Below, piece after piece: positions 9,158-18,614 of a DNA stretch of 64,000 bases. Made by a program: the position numbers and the translations under genes. Each line of letters begins with the position of its first letter. Position 1 is the first letter of the stretch. The notes under the pieces were generated by a model. The model had not been told where the DNA came from. It made no database searches and saw nothing but the letters and a program-made list of their open reading frames with translations. Origin of the DNA: an uncultured Pelagibacteraceae bacterium (GTDB lineage: Bacteria > Pseudomonadota > Alphaproteobacteria > Pelagibacterales > Pelagibacteraceae); contig CABYIV010000001.1 in the NCBI GenBank assembly GCA_902519255.1, forward strand, positions 62,001 through 126,000. Reading direction: 5' to 3'.

Positions 9158-9493
9158 TTATTTACCAAATATTTTATAAATTTCCGCAGCTATTTCACTT
9201 TCTAATGGAAACGATAACATTCCCATAACAGAATAACCCATTAAATAAGGCATTAAATAAAATCTAAACATATAAAAAAACCACGCTACATAAAGTGGAA
9301 CTAATGGTCCTATAATGAAACTAGGAGTTATGAATTTAAAAATTTTAATAATTGGATTTGTGTATTTTACAAATACTTTCATAAAAAAGAATTCAGAATC
9401 TTCTTTTTGAAAAATATTCATTGCAGATCTTCCAATTAAAGTCCACATAATGATACCTAAAATGTAGTCTATTACTAAAATATATAAAGGCAT
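9158..9493 (-). CDS. Small multi-pass membrane protein (YggT-like topology)
   Basis: 111 residues with about three hydrophobic segments: LYILVIDYILGIIMWTLIG near the start, IGPLVPLYVAWFFYMF in the middle, and a weaker MPYLMGYSVMGML. The central TNPIIKIFKFITPSFIIGPLV recalls the loop before the second helix of YggT proteins, but the match is not decisive. It lies between the symporter terminator and rpe on the same strand. Function not recognised. Confidence 0.6.
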   Translation of the reverse strand: MPLYILVIDYILGIIMWTLIGRSAMNIFQKEDSEFFFMKVFVKYTNPIIKIFKFITPSFIIGPLVPLYVAWFFYMFRFYLMPYLMGYSVMGMLSFPLESEIAAEIYKIFGK

Positions 9494-9500
9494 TAATCTG

Positions 9501-9526
9501 AAAAAATGGGGGCGGATACCGCCCCC
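9501..9526 (-). terminator. Rho-independent terminator of the symporter operon
   Basis: GGGGGCGG / CCGCCCCC forms an 8-bp all-GC stem with an ATA loop (9508-9526). Read on the minus strand it is followed by a T-rich tract (complement of 9501-9506). It begins 12 bases after the symporter stop. The GC-rich stem is striking in such AT-rich DNA. Confidence 0.9.
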
Positions 9527-9537
9527 AAAAGTTTAAT

Positions 9538-11376
9538 TTAGTGTTGCTTACCAAGTATTGTCTTACCTGATGGAACACGAACTTCGTCTACCATTTGCTG
9601 TGTAGCTTTATCTGGTTCTTCAGTCATTAAACTTACTACAACCATTACAACTAAACAGACAGACGCTCCGATAATACCGAACCGTAAATGGTCAATACCT
9701 AACCAAGGTGCATTGCCCATAAACTTAGGATACACATAAATTAGATAAGCTGTTCCTGATGCAAGACCTGCTATCATACCTGCTATTGCTCCTTGTCTTG
9801 TTGCTCTCTTCCACCATACACCAAGTATTAATGGGAAGAACAATCCTGACATTGCAAAATCAAATGCCCAAGCAACTGCACCAAGGATACTAGTGATCCT
9901 CATCGATGCAATGTATGCTCCAGCGGCACCAATAACTATTAGAAGTGCTCTAGCAACTAACAATCTTTTTCTTACATCCGCTTTTGGATCAATGATTTTG
10001 TAATAGATATCATGTGATAAAGCGTTTGCGATAGCAAGAATTAGACCATCAGCAGTTGACATCGCAGCAGCCATTCCTCCAGCAGCAACTAGTCCAGAGA
10101 TTACGTATGGTAATCCAGCAACTTCAGGAGTTGCTAGTACAACTACGTCACCTCTCATAAACCACTCATTTAACTGGAGAATACCATCTCCGTTAAAGTC
10201 TGCTATGAAGGCTTGTTTTACATTAATCCAAGCATTTACCCACTCAATTTGCATAATTTCAGCAATTGGTTTTCCAATAATACCTGTTGGTAAGTTTGGA
10301 TCTATTAGTGAGATCTTGGATAATGTTGCAAGCATTGGCGCTGAAGTATAAAGCAATGCAATAAAGAATAGTGACCATGCCACTGATTTTCTTGCAGCTT
10401 TAACACTTGGAGTAGTGAAGTATCTCATTAAAATGTGCGGTAAAGAAGCTGTTCCTACCATCATACATAGTGCTAATGAAATAAACTTCCATGCAGCCAT
10501 TCCACCTTCTGGCACACCTGCGTGTGACACAGCGATAGATTTTAGACCACCTGGTACACCTGCAGCTTTAATATCTGCAGCAGCATTTTTAACTAATCCA
10601 AATTGCGATTCAAGTGCACCTAATCTAGCTACTTCCTCACCTAACATAAAGTGTGGAAAGAAACCAAATCCTGATTTGTTACTAATCCAGAATACTGGAA
10701 TTAGATAAGCAATAATCAATACTATGTATTGAGCAACCTGTGTCCAAGTTACCGCTCTCATTCCGCCTAGCATTGAACAAAGTAAAATACTTACTAGTCC
10801 AACCCAAACTCCTAATTCAAATGGAATACTTAGTGCTCTTGATGCGATTGTTCCTGTTGCGTTAATTTGAGCTGTTACATAAGTGAAAGATGCCAATGTT
10901 AAAACAACTACGGCACAGAACCTTGCGAAGTTTCCGCCATATCTTGTTCCAATGAAATCTGGCACAGTATAACATCCAAATTTTCTTAAGTATGGTGCTA
11001 AAAGTGATGATACTAAAACGTATCCCCCAGTCCATCCGACTAAGAAAGCCATATAAGTATAACCACCAAAGTAAATACCTCCAGCCATTGCAACGAATGA
11101 AGCACCTGACATCCAGTCAGCTGCAGTTGCCATTCCGTTAAATACTGTTGGTACCTGTCTTCCAGCAACATAATAAGCGTCGACCTGTACAGTTCTAGAT
11201 AGATATCCAATTATTGCATATATACAAACTGTAAAGGCGACAAACAAAATACCAATTGTTTTAGCGGTCATACCTGCTTGCTCTGCTATTGCCATCAAAA
11301 TGATGAATATAAAGAAGCCCCCAGTATATGTTCCGTAAATTTTTGGTAGGTTGTCAATAAAATTGCCTTTAAACAT
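9538..11376 (-). CDS. Sodium:solute symporter large subunit (acetate/monocarboxylate type)
   Basis: 612-residue, about 13-helix SSS-family transporter of the VC_2705/ActP-like group that pairs with DUF4212 proteins. Typical pieces are YYVAGRQVPTVFNGMATAADWMSG, YTVPDFIGTRYG and GGMAAAMSTADGLILAIANALSHD, the last covering the usual sodium-site region. Residues 393-404 (DFNGDGILQLNE, 10165-10200) form a canonical EF-hand calcium loop in a soluble connection. Start is supported by a near-perfect Shine-Dalgarno, and the start overlaps the small-subunit stop (TAATG). The nearby acetyl-CoA synthetase suggests acetate or a similar short acid as substrate (inference). Confidence 0.92.
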   Translation of the reverse strand: MFKGNFIDNLPKIYGTYTGGFFIFIILMAIAEQAGMTAKTIGILFVAFTVCIYAIIGYLSRTVQVDAYYVAGRQVPTVFNGMATAADWMSGASFVAMAGGIYFGGYTYMAFLVGWTGGYVLVSSLLAPYLRKFGCYTVPDFIGTRYGGNFARFCAVVVLTLASFTYVTAQINATGTIASRALSIPFELGVWVGLVSILLCSMLGGMRAVTWTQVAQYIVLIIAYLIPVFWISNKSGFGFFPHFMLGEEVARLGALESQFGLVKNAAADIKAAGVPGGLKSIAVSHAGVPEGGMAAWKFISLALCMMVGTASLPHILMRYFTTPSVKAARKSVAWSLFFIALLYTSAPMLATLSKISLIDPNLPTGIIGKPIAEIMQIEWVNAWINVKQAFIADFNGDGILQLNEWFMRGDVVVLATPEVAGLPYVISGLVAAGGMAAAMSTADGLILAIANALSHDIYYKIIDPKADVRKRLLVARALLIVIGAAGAYIASMRITSILGAVAWAFDFAMSGLFFPLILGVWWKRATRQGAIAGMIAGLASGTAYLIYVYPKFMGNAPWLGIDHLRFGIIGASVCLVVMVVVSLMTEEPDKATQQMVDEVRVPSGKTILGKQH

Positions 11377-11633
11377 TAATCATCCTCCTTTTCGGTAAAA
11401 CCAAACTCTTCATCGATTTTTTCCTGTCTATTTGCAAACCAAAAAATTAGGACCACAAATGCAATGATGGAACCTTGCGCACACATGTAATACGCTAATG
11501 GATATCCCATAAAACTTGAAGTGTTTAGGTCAGAACCAAACATGAAGATCAGATAACCGAAAACAAACCAAATAATTAATGTAATTATCATTAATCCTTT
11601 GGTTTTTTCCCAGTGCTTTTCTTTGTTTGACAT
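11376..11633 (-). CDS. DUF4212 symporter small subunit
   Basis: 85 residues with two membrane helices (residues about 14-33 and 49-67) and a charged C-terminus, matching the DUF4212 family that always precedes SSS symporters of the VC_2705 type. An SSFMGYPLAYYMCAQGS segment lies between and into the second helix. First gene of a two-gene operon; GGGAGGA at 11642-11648 sits 8 bases upstream. Confidence 0.92.
   Translation of the reverse strand: MSNKEKHWEKTKGLMIITLIIWFVFGYLIFMFGSDLNTSSFMGYPLAYYMCAQGSIIAFVVLIFWFANRQEKIDEEFGFTEKEDD
11383..11390 (-). promoter_or_regulatory. Strong ribosome-binding site of symporter gene
   Basis: Reading the minus strand, AAGGAGGA lies about 6 bases upstream of the symporter ATG, inside the end of the small-subunit gene. 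This near-full anti-16S match is rare here, where most housekeeping starts show little SD, and suggests high expression. Confidence 0.75.
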
Positions 11634-11641
11634 TATTTTAA

Positions 11642-11648
11642 TCCTCCC
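11642..11648 (-). promoter_or_regulatory. Strong ribosome-binding site of DUF4212 gene
   Basis: GGGAGGA on the minus strand, 8 bases before the ATG at 11633. It decides the start of the small subunit. Confidence 0.7.
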
Positions 11649-11744
11649 TATAGGTTAAAGATATAATTCATACTCATTTAAAGTGATAATTAAAGGGTAA
11701 AAAATGGCATATATTTATGGAAAAAGTTGTAAAATAGACTCTAA

Positions 11745-12374
11745 ATGGGCATCAAATACAAATTAAAGCTAAAAGATTTGAAATTTGAGTATTTAAAGGA
11801 ATATTTCATTCCATTTTTAAAATATTTCAAAAAAACAAAAAAAATTGAAAATTATTCTGATTTAAAAGAATTTATTCAAAAAAAATCTGCATGGGTAAGC
11901 CAAGTAACTCTTTACGGTTATCTTAAAACAAGAATGGGAGCGAAATATGTATTGATGTTTGAAGATGAGATATTTTTAGGATCGATTAACAAAGCCAAAT
12001 GGAATATTTACTCAACTGCTTTACAAGATTTGACTTTTTATACTATTTCTTTTTTAAAAAACATCAGAAATCAACATGATACTGAAAAAGCAAATGAAAT
12101 CTATTTTCAAATTTTAGATAATGAACTTCAAAAAAATGAAATGCCCAATGAAATATATGAAAATGCAAAAAAAAAATTTCTTGAGAGATATGAAAAGATT
12201 AATTGGAATGAATATCACGAGACACTACCATTTAACACTAGTGCTTTGTCTTTATATGAATGGTCACCAATAGCTGAAGAGTTAAAATCTTTAGACAAGA
12301 AAATAGTTTTAAATTCTATGATCCTGAAATGGGATAATGTTAAAAAGGAATTTATTGAACTAATAAATTTTTAA
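11745..12374 (+). CDS. Conserved-looking hypothetical protein, 209 aa
   Basis: Soluble 209-residue protein with no signal peptide or membrane segment. A Lys-rich N-terminus leads to a compact middle, [20 protein letters not shown] and [15 protein letters not shown], that looks like a conserved alphaproteobacterial family, then [14 protein letters not shown] and [20 protein letters not shown] do not recognise a catalytic motif. It is divergent from the symporter pair and its stop overlaps the acetyl-CoA synthetase stop by 4 bases. Confidence 0.7.
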   Translation: MGIKYKLKLKDLKFEYLKEYFIPFLKYFKKTKKIENYSDLKEFIQKKSAWVSQVTLYGYLKTRMGAKYVLMFEDEIFLGSINKAKWNIYSTALQDLTFYTISFLKNIRNQHDTEKANEIYFQILDNELQKNEMPNEIYENAKKKFLERYEKINWNEYHETLPFNTSALSLYEWSPIAEELKSLDKKIVLNSMILKWDNVKKEFIELINF

Positions 12375-14392
12375 GTATTTTTTCTATTTTCGACTAAACT
12401 TTTTACTACACTTGGATCTGCCAAAGTTGTTGTATCACCTAATTGGTCATGTTCATTTGCTGCAATTTTTCTGAGAATTCTTCTCATAATTTTGCCTGAT
12501 CTAGTTTTTGGAAGACCAGGAGAAAATTGAATTAGATCTGGTGTAGCTATTGGACCAATTTGTTTTCTAACCCATAGCTTTAAATCTCTCTCTAAATCTA
12601 AAGTTGATTTTTCTCCTACATTTAAAGTTACATAACAATACAAACCATTACCTTTAATATCATGAGGATATCCAACAACAGCAGCTTCAGCTACTTTTGG
12701 ATGGGCAACAAACGCACTTTCAATTTCAGCAGTTCCAAGGTTGTGTCCGGAAACAATGATTACATCATCAACTCTTCCTGTGATCCAGTAATATCCATCT
12801 TTATCTCTTCTGCACCCGTCACCTGTAAAATACTTACCATCAAATTGAGAGAAATAAGTATCAATAAATCTTTGATGATCACCGTAAACTGTCCGCATCT
12901 GCCCTGGCCAAGATTGTGCGATACACAAACGACCTTCAGCTTCTCCTTTCAAAACTTTCCCATCTTTATTTACTATTACTGGTTTAATTCCATAAAATGG
13001 TTTAGTTGCTGAACCTGGTTTTAAATTTATAGCACCTGTTTGTGGACTAATTAATATCCCACCCGTTTCAGTTTGCCACCAAGTATCAACAATCGGACAA
13101 TTAGAGTCTCCGACAGTTTTATAATACCACTCCCATGCTTCGGGATTGATTGGTTCACCTACTGTTCCTAGTAATTTCAATGATTTTCTTGATGTTTTTT
13201 TAACAGGCTTATCACCTTCTCTCATTAAAGCTCTTATTGCTGTCGGAGCAGTATAAAAAATATTCACTTTATATTTATCAACGATTTGCCACCACCTTGA
13301 ACTATCCGGATAAGTTGGAATTCCCTCAAACATAATAGTTGTTGCTCCATTGGATAATGGTCCATAAATAATGTAGCTATGACCTGTTACCCAACCAATA
13401 TCAGCTGTACACCAATAAATATCTTTAGGTTTATAATTGAATATATATTGATGGGTCATTGATGCGTAAACCATATACCCACCAGTTGTATGCATCACCC
13501 CTTTTGGTTTTCCCGTTGATCCTGAAGTATATAAAATAAATAGAGGATCTTCTGCATTCATTTCTTCGGGTTCACATTTATTCGAAACTTTTTTTGTTAA
13601 CTCGTGGTACCAAACATCTCTTCTTTCATCCCAATTTATTCTATTGCCTGTTCTTTTAACAACAACACATTTTTTTACATTTGGGCAATTTACTAAAGCT
13701 TCGTCAGCAATTGATTTTAAAGGTATTATTTTTCCACCTCTTACACCTTCATCAGCTGTAATTAGATAATCAGACTCGCAATCATTTATTCGTCCAGAGA
13801 TACTATCTGGAGAAAATCCACCAAAGATTATCGAATGCACTGCTCCTATTCTCGCACAAGCTAACATAGTATATGCAAGTTCTGGTATCATAGTTAAATA
13901 AATTGTTACTCTATCGCCCTTTTTAACCCCTAATTCTTTAAGACCATTTGCAGCTTTAGAAACTTCTTTGTGTAATTCTTTGTAGGAAATTTTCTTTTGA
14001 ACTTTTGGATCATCTCCAACCCATATAATTGCAGTTTTGTCTTTATTCTTTTTTAAGTGTCTATCAATACAATTTGCCGATGCATTAAGAGTACCATCGT
14101 AAAACCATTTTATCTTAACATCCGATTTACTATATTTAACATCTTTAATTTTTGTATATGGTTTTATCCAATTAATTCTTTTTCCTTCTTTTTTCCAGAA
14201 TCCATCATTATCTTTTATTGAAGCTTTATATTTTTTTTCATACTGAGATTTATTTACTAGAGCTTTACTAATCCAGTCTTTCTTTGTTCTATATATAAGT
14301 TCTTTTTCTTGCTTTGGAGCTAAAGACTTTGCCTTAGTTTTTTTTTTTGTGATTATTTTTTTTTTTCTTTTTTTTACTTTTTTTTTAGGCAT
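12371..14392 (-). CDS. acsA: Acetyl-CoA synthetase with Lys-rich N-terminal extension
   Basis: 673-residue AMP-forming acetate:CoA ligase. It has the P-loop [28 protein letters not shown], the hinge [16 protein letters not shown], and [12 protein letters not shown] with the lysine acetylated in homologues. The normal N-terminus ([20 protein letters not shown]) is preceded by about 40 extra residues; 14 of the first 22 are Lys or Arg, encoded by long A-runs. No in-frame Met lies between the extension and the domain. With the symporter upstream it probably forms an acetate uptake and activation module. Confidence 0.96.
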   Translation of the reverse strand: MPKKKVKKRKKKIITKKKTKAKSLAPKQEKELIYRTKKDWISKALVNKSQYEKKYKASIKDNDGFWKKEGKRINWIKPYTKIKDVKYSKSDVKIKWFYDGTLNASANCIDRHLKKNKDKTAIIWVGDDPKVQKKISYKELHKEVSKAANGLKELGVKKGDRVTIYLTMIPELAYTMLACARIGAVHSIIFGGFSPDSISGRINDCESDYLITADEGVRGGKIIPLKSIADEALVNCPNVKKCVVVKRTGNRINWDERRDVWYHELTKKVSNKCEPEEMNAEDPLFILYTSGSTGKPKGVMHTTGGYMVYASMTHQYIFNYKPKDIYWCTADIGWVTGHSYIIYGPLSNGATTIMFEGIPTYPDSSRWWQIVDKYKVNIFYTAPTAIRALMREGDKPVKKTSRKSLKLLGTVGEPINPEAWEWYYKTVGDSNCPIVDTWWQTETGGILISPQTGAINLKPGSATKPFYGIKPVIVNKDGKVLKGEAEGRLCIAQSWPGQMRTVYGDHQRFIDTYFSQFDGKYFTGDGCRRDKDGYYWITGRVDDVIIVSGHNLGTAEIESAFVAHPKVAEAAVVGYPHDIKGNGLYCYVTLNVGEKSTLDLERDLKLWVRKQIGPIATPDLIQFSPGLPKTRSGKIMRRILRKIAANEHDQLGDTTTLADPSVVKSLVENRKNT

Positions 14393-14406
14393 GTATAATA
14401 AATTTT

Positions 14407-14820
14407 CTAGATACTACTCATCTTCAAAATAATTTTCCAGCATTTAGTGTCTATTGGCATGACAGACAGCCTGCTTTGTCTTATTAGTGCAATATCTTTT
14501 AAATCTTTATTTTTTTTAATATTTTCAAGAGAAACTGGTGTTTTTAGTTTGCTTTTATACTTAACTTTTACTGCTACAAATCGCTTCTCTTTATCGGTTG
14601 GGTCGTTAAATGCTGTTTTAATTACTTCAACAATTCCAACGATTTCTTTACCAATGTTTGAATGGTAAAAAAAACAAAGATCACCCTTCTTCATTTTTTT
14701 CAAATTATTTGCTGCTTGATAATTTCTTACTCCATCCCAATCTACTCCTATAGCTCCAGCTTTTAATTGTTGGTCTATTGACCAAACATTAGGTTCAGAT
14801 TTTAATAGCCAATATTTCAT
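14407..14820 (-). CDS. EVE-domain protein
   Basis: 137 residues covering one EVE (PUA-like) domain: [47 protein letters not shown] and [15 protein letters not shown] domains bind modified bases in RNA or DNA; this stand-alone type is widespread in proteobacteria near tsaD, as here. It is 15 bases from the glycosyltransferase and from acsA, all on the minus strand. Confidence 0.93.
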   Translation of the reverse strand: MKYWLLKSEPNVWSIDQQLKAGAIGVDWDGVRNYQAANNLKKMKKGDLCFFYHSNIGKEIVGIVEVIKTAFNDPTDKEKRFVAVKVKYKSKLKTPVSLENIKKNKDLKDIALIRQSRLSVMPIDTKCWKIILKMSSI

Positions 14821-14834
14821 ATAAAATTTTTAAT

Positions 14835-15866
14835 TTACATCTCATTTATCAATTTTAAATAACATATTTTTTCGTCAAACTTCTTTCTCTCATAAAGACA
14901 ATTTTTTTTAAAAAAATTGTAATTTTGTTTTATTTTAAAAAATGATTTTTTTATATTCTGCATATCCTTGACATTTAATAATATCCCATCTTTGTTATTC
15001 TTAACTATTTCTTTTATGCCACCATCTGAAATCGACAAAGTTGGTATACCATAACTTTTAGCTTCTAGGACTGAAAATGGACAATTTTCTATTGGGCTTG
15101 TGACAAGTAAAATTCCAAATTTTTTATAAATAATTTCTTGCTTTTGCCATTTATTAATTTTGACATTTGCATGTTTAAATATTTTTTTTTTTTGTGAACC
15201 ATCACCAAAAATTTCGAACTTAAAGTTATTTTTAACTATAAATCTTGCTATATCTGAAAAAACATCAATTCCTTTTTCTATTTCAAGTCTTCCAACAAAA
15301 CCAATAATGTTATTAAGATTTTGATTTTTAATAAATCGTGGAATTTTTACTGAATTGTAAAAAACCTTGTAATTCGATAATTTGTAAAAAAAAAAATATT
15401 TTAGCCACCAGTTTTTAGTAAAATTAGAAACAAAATAAGTTTTATTTAAGAATGGTGAAATTAGTGATGACAAAAAATTAATAATTATCTGCGAAAAATT
15501 TATTTTCAACATATGACTGTGAATAAATAAGTTTACTTTTTTATTTTTGAAATAAAAAAGCAAAAACCAAAAATATATTATTAACAATAAAGGATTACTA
15601 AAAACAAATATTACCTTATTATTTTTTTCTCTATTCTTAATTAATTTAAGATAATTAAATACTTTTTTGATATCATAAATAGTGTTGCTTTTAAAAAATT
15701 CTACATTACTTTTTAATTTTATATTAAAAAATTTAAGTGTGGAGTTGTTTTTTTTATCTATAAAATATATTTTGTGGTTTAATTTAGAAATGTTCTCTAT
15801 TAAGTATTTTTGAAATGTAGCTATACCACCTTCACCATTAGAAATTATAACAAAGATCTTTTTCAT
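14835..15866 (-). CDS. Glycosyltransferase family 4-like protein
   Basis: 343 residues of GT-B type. The N-terminal domain starts MKKIFVIISNGEGGIATFQKYL; the C-terminal nucleotide-sugar domain has GFVGRLEIEKGIDVF, FEIFGDGSQK, and the EX7E-like ENCPFSVLEAKSYGIPTL. The acceptor is unknown; a surface glycan is likely. The gene is even more AT-rich than its neighbours, with many Asn, Lys and Phe codons, and occupies a slot where many alphaproteobacteria keep gpsA and a YCII gene. It ends close to the EVE gene and starts one base from tsaD. Confidence 0.85.
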   Translation of the reverse strand: MKKIFVIISNGEGGIATFQKYLIENISKLNHKIYFIDKKNNSTLKFFNIKLKSNVEFFKSNTIYDIKKVFNYLKLIKNREKNNKVIFVFSNPLLLIIYFWFLLFYFKNKKVNLFIHSHMLKINFSQIIINFLSSLISPFLNKTYFVSNFTKNWWLKYFFFYKLSNYKVFYNSVKIPRFIKNQNLNNIIGFVGRLEIEKGIDVFSDIARFIVKNNFKFEIFGDGSQKKKIFKHANVKINKWQKQEIIYKKFGILLVTSPIENCPFSVLEAKSYGIPTLSISDGGIKEIVKNNKDGILLNVKDMQNIKKSFFKIKQNYNFFKKNCLYERKKFDEKICYLKLINEM

Positions 15867-15867
15867 T

Positions 15868-16941
15868 TTAAATCTTTATACCAGAGCCTTTTAGAAACTC
15901 TGCTTTTTGATCTAAAGCTAGTCTAGGGTTTGCTAAGGTACCTAGGCTATCAAATTTTTTTATTCTATATTTTTCTACACCAACTAGTGCGATCATTGCT
16001 GCATTATCTCCACAAAATTTATGATCTGGAAAAATTGTTTCAAAGTTATTTTCTTTACTTACTAGATTTAATTTTTTTCTTATACCGTTGTTTGCTGCAA
16101 CTCCTCCTGCAACAACAAAAGACTTTTTTTTTACATAATTATTTTTTAAAAACTCTTTAAACGCAATTTTAGTTTTAATATATAATATTTCTTCTATTGT
16201 TTTTTGAAAAGAAGCTGCTAAATCAAATTTTTCTTGTTCTGATTTTATATTTTTAGTTATTCTTAATATTGCAGTTTTAAGACCAGCAAATGATAAATTG
16301 CATCCACCTTTATTTATTATTGGTTTAGGTAATTTAAATTTATTTGGATCACCTTTTTCTGCAAATTTTTCTAACTTTGGACCTCCTGGAAATTCTATAC
16401 CTAAAAGTTTTGCAGTTTTATCAAATGCCTCTCCTAAGGCATCATCAATTGTAGTACCTAATCTTTTGTAACTACCCAATCCATTAACGCTTAAAAATTG
16501 ACTATGACCTCCTGAAATCAACAGAAGTAAATAAGGATAATTAATATTATTCTGGAGTCTTGGGCTTAAAGCATGACCCTCTAGATGATTAACACCAATA
16601 AATGGAATTTTTAAAGATGATGCGAGTGATTTTCCAAAATTTAAACCAACACTGAGACAAATTATTAAACCAGGTCCACATGTTGCGGCAACAGCGGATA
16701 CTTTATCAAGAGTTATACCGCTCTCATCCAAAGCTTTTTTTGCAATTAAATTAATTTTTTCAACATGTGACCTTGCTGCTAATTCCGGAACAACCCCTCC
16801 AAATTCTTTATGAATATCAAATTGACTTGAAACTATATTTGATAAAATTTTTGGTATACCACTTTCGTTATCTTGAATAATTGAAACCGCCGTTTCATCA
16901 CAACTTGTCTCAATTCCTAATATTATTGGGCTTTTATTCAT
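15868..16941 (-). CDS. tsaD: tRNA N6-adenosine threonylcarbamoyltransferase TsaD
   Basis: 357 residues, ASKHA fold. It transfers threonylcarbamoyl to A37 of ANN-decoding tRNAs with TsaB/TsaE. Seen: GIETSCDETAVSI, GGVVPELAARSHVEKI, metal-binding HLEGHALSPRL, LLLISGGHSQ, LGEAFDKTAKLLG and the C-terminal FCGDNAAMIALVG. Divergent from hemC with a 58-base gap, a standard alphaproteobacterial arrangement. Confidence 0.97.
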   Translation of the reverse strand: MNKSPIILGIETSCDETAVSIIQDNESGIPKILSNIVSSQFDIHKEFGGVVPELAARSHVEKINLIAKKALDESGITLDKVSAVAATCGPGLIICLSVGLNFGKSLASSLKIPFIGVNHLEGHALSPRLQNNINYPYLLLLISGGHSQFLSVNGLGSYKRLGTTIDDALGEAFDKTAKLLGIEFPGGPKLEKFAEKGDPNKFKLPKPIINKGGCNLSFAGLKTAILRITKNIKSEQEKFDLAASFQKTIEEILYIKTKIAFKEFLKNNYVKKKSFVVAGGVAANNGIRKKLNLVSKENNFETIFPDHKFCGDNAAMIALVGVEKYRIKKFDSLGTLANPRLALDQKAEFLKGSGIKI

Positions 16942-16999
16942 AAATTATTTTTTATAATTAATACAATTAATTTATAAAAATGTAATAAAAATAACTTTT

Positions 17000-17911
17000 A
17001 TGAAAAGAGCTAATATTGTAATTGGGACACGTGGAAGTAAGTTAGCAATGATTTACGCAGAAAATGTAAAAAAAGAACTAAAAAAATATTTTTCTAAAGA
17101 GATTGAATTAAAAAAAATAGTAACCACAGGAGATCAAAAGCAAGACGAAAGATTATCTGAGATAGGAGGCAAAGGATTATTTTCAAAACAAATTGAAAAA
17201 GATTTATTAAATAAAAATATAGATATAGCAGTACATGCCTTTAAAGATATGCCTACTGAAGAAACTGAAAATCTTTTAACTAATAATTTTTTAAAAAGAA
17301 ATTCTCCTAATGAAATTTTAATAAGTAAAAATAATATAAAATTTGAACATTTAGAGCCAAACTCAATTATTGGTACATCATCATATAGACGAGAATATCA
17401 ACTTAAGAAAAAAAGACCCAACTTAAAATATAAACTTATCAGAGGAAATGTTGATACTAGAGTTCAAAAGTTAGAAAAAGGCGAATATGATGCAATAATT
17501 CTCTCAAAAGCAGGAGTAGATGCTTTAAATTTACAACATAAAATTTCACAAGAATTCAGTGTTCATGAGCTTATACCTTGTGCGGGCCAAGGAATTATAG
17601 CAATTCAATGCAGAGAAGATGATAAAGAAATTAAAAAATTACTTGAAAAAATTAATGATCAAGAAACAAGAACTGTAGCAAAAGCAGAAAGAGAGGTCTT
17701 AAAAGTTCTTGAAGGAGATTGTGACACTGCAGTTGGTGTATTTGCAAAATCAAATGGTAAAAAAGTAGACCTAATGACCGAATTGTTTTCTGTCGACGGA
17801 AAAAATAGATATTTCATAAAAAAAAGTCTTCAAAAAGATAATATTGAGTCTACTAGTAGAATGGTGGGAGAAGAGCTTAAATTAAAATCAAAAGGATCTT
17901 ATAAAAATTAA
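17000..17911 (+). CDS. hemC: Porphobilinogen deaminase (hydroxymethylbilane synthase)
   Basis: 303 residues. It polymerises four porphobilinogens for haem synthesis. Motifs include IGTRGSKLAMIYAENVK, VTTGDQ, GLFSKQIEKDLL, AVHAFKDMPTE, GTSSYRREYQL and LIRGNVDTR; the dipyrromethane cofactor Cys is in LEGDCDTAVGVFA. The stop lies 1 base before hemD, and the same-strand run continues to folD. Confidence 0.97.
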   Translation: MKRANIVIGTRGSKLAMIYAENVKKELKKYFSKEIELKKIVTTGDQKQDERLSEIGGKGLFSKQIEKDLLNKNIDIAVHAFKDMPTEETENLLTNNFLKRNSPNEILISKNNIKFEHLEPNSIIGTSSYRREYQLKKKRPNLKYKLIRGNVDTRVQKLEKGEYDAIILSKAGVDALNLQHKISQEFSVHELIPCAGQGIIAIQCREDDKEIKKLLEKINDQETRTVAKAEREVLKVLEGDCDTAVGVFAKSNGKKVDLMTELFSVDGKNRYFIKKSLQKDNIESTSRMVGEELKLKSKGSYKN

Positions 17912-17912
17912 A

Positions 17913-18611
17913 ATGCATATTTTATTAACCAGACCATTAGATGATAGCAAAGAATTAATTTTAAAATTTACTTCGATGAAACATAAAGTTTCTCATTTAC
18001 CTTTATTAAAAATAAAAAAAATAGAAACACAAGAAATAGATTTTAGCAAATTCAAAAGCGTCATTTTCACAAGCGCTAATTCTTTAAAAAATCTAAATAT
18101 TTCAAAAATAGATAAAAAAATAATTTGTTTTTGTGTTGGTCTTGCAACAGAAAGAAAGGCAAAAGAATTAGGCTTTCAAAATATTTTCTGCGCAGAAGGT
18201 AACGTAAATAATCTTAAAGAATTAATTTTACAAAACTTTGACCCAAAGATTGGACCAATGGCCTATATTAGTGGAGAAATTGTTTCTTATAATCTTGATC
18301 AAGACTTAATTTCAGAAAACTATGTTATTAAGAGAATTATAAATTATACTGCAATACCCAATGAAAATTTAAGTGATAATTTTTTAAGAGATATCAAATC
18401 TTCTGTGCCAGAAATTGTTTACATATATTCTGAAAATAGTGCGAAGACATTTTTTACGTTAATTAAAAAATATAATTTAGATAATATTTGGATGGAAACT
18501 AACCTAATGTGTATGGGCGAAAAAGCATCATCAGCATTGAATGACATAAAATGGAAAAAAATTTTTCTTTTTAACCCTGGTGAAGAGGAGTTTTTGCTAT
18601 ATAAAATTTAA
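17913..18611 (+). CDS. hemD: Uroporphyrinogen-III synthase
   Basis: 232 residues. HemD is poorly conserved, but the start ILLTRPLDDSKELI, the IFTSANSLKNL strand-turn, and the late VYIYSENSAKTFF segment match the two-domain fold. It closes the tetrapyrrole ring after HemC. Position immediately after hemC makes the call firm. Confidence 0.9.
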   Translation: MHILLTRPLDDSKELILKFTSMKHKVSHLPLLKIKKIETQEIDFSKFKSVIFTSANSLKNLNISKIDKKIICFCVGLATERKAKELGFQNIFCAEGNVNNLKELILQNFDPKIGPMAYISGEIVSYNLDQDLISENYVIKRIINYTAIPNENLSDNFLRDIKSSVPEIVYIYSENSAKTFFTLIKKYNLDNIWMETNLMCMGEKASSALNDIKWKKIFLFNPGEEEFLLYKI

Positions 18612-18614
18612 AAA

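Noticed and set aside
11704..11766. A 20-codon reading frame (MAYIYGKSCKID...) overlapping the start of the 209-residue gene
   Set aside because: No ribosome site, no family resemblance, and it runs out of frame into the real gene; most likely chance.
15182..15405. Long A/T homopolymer runs inside the glycosyltransferase as frameshift sites
   Set aside because: The frame is intact with both domains complete, and such runs are general to this genome.
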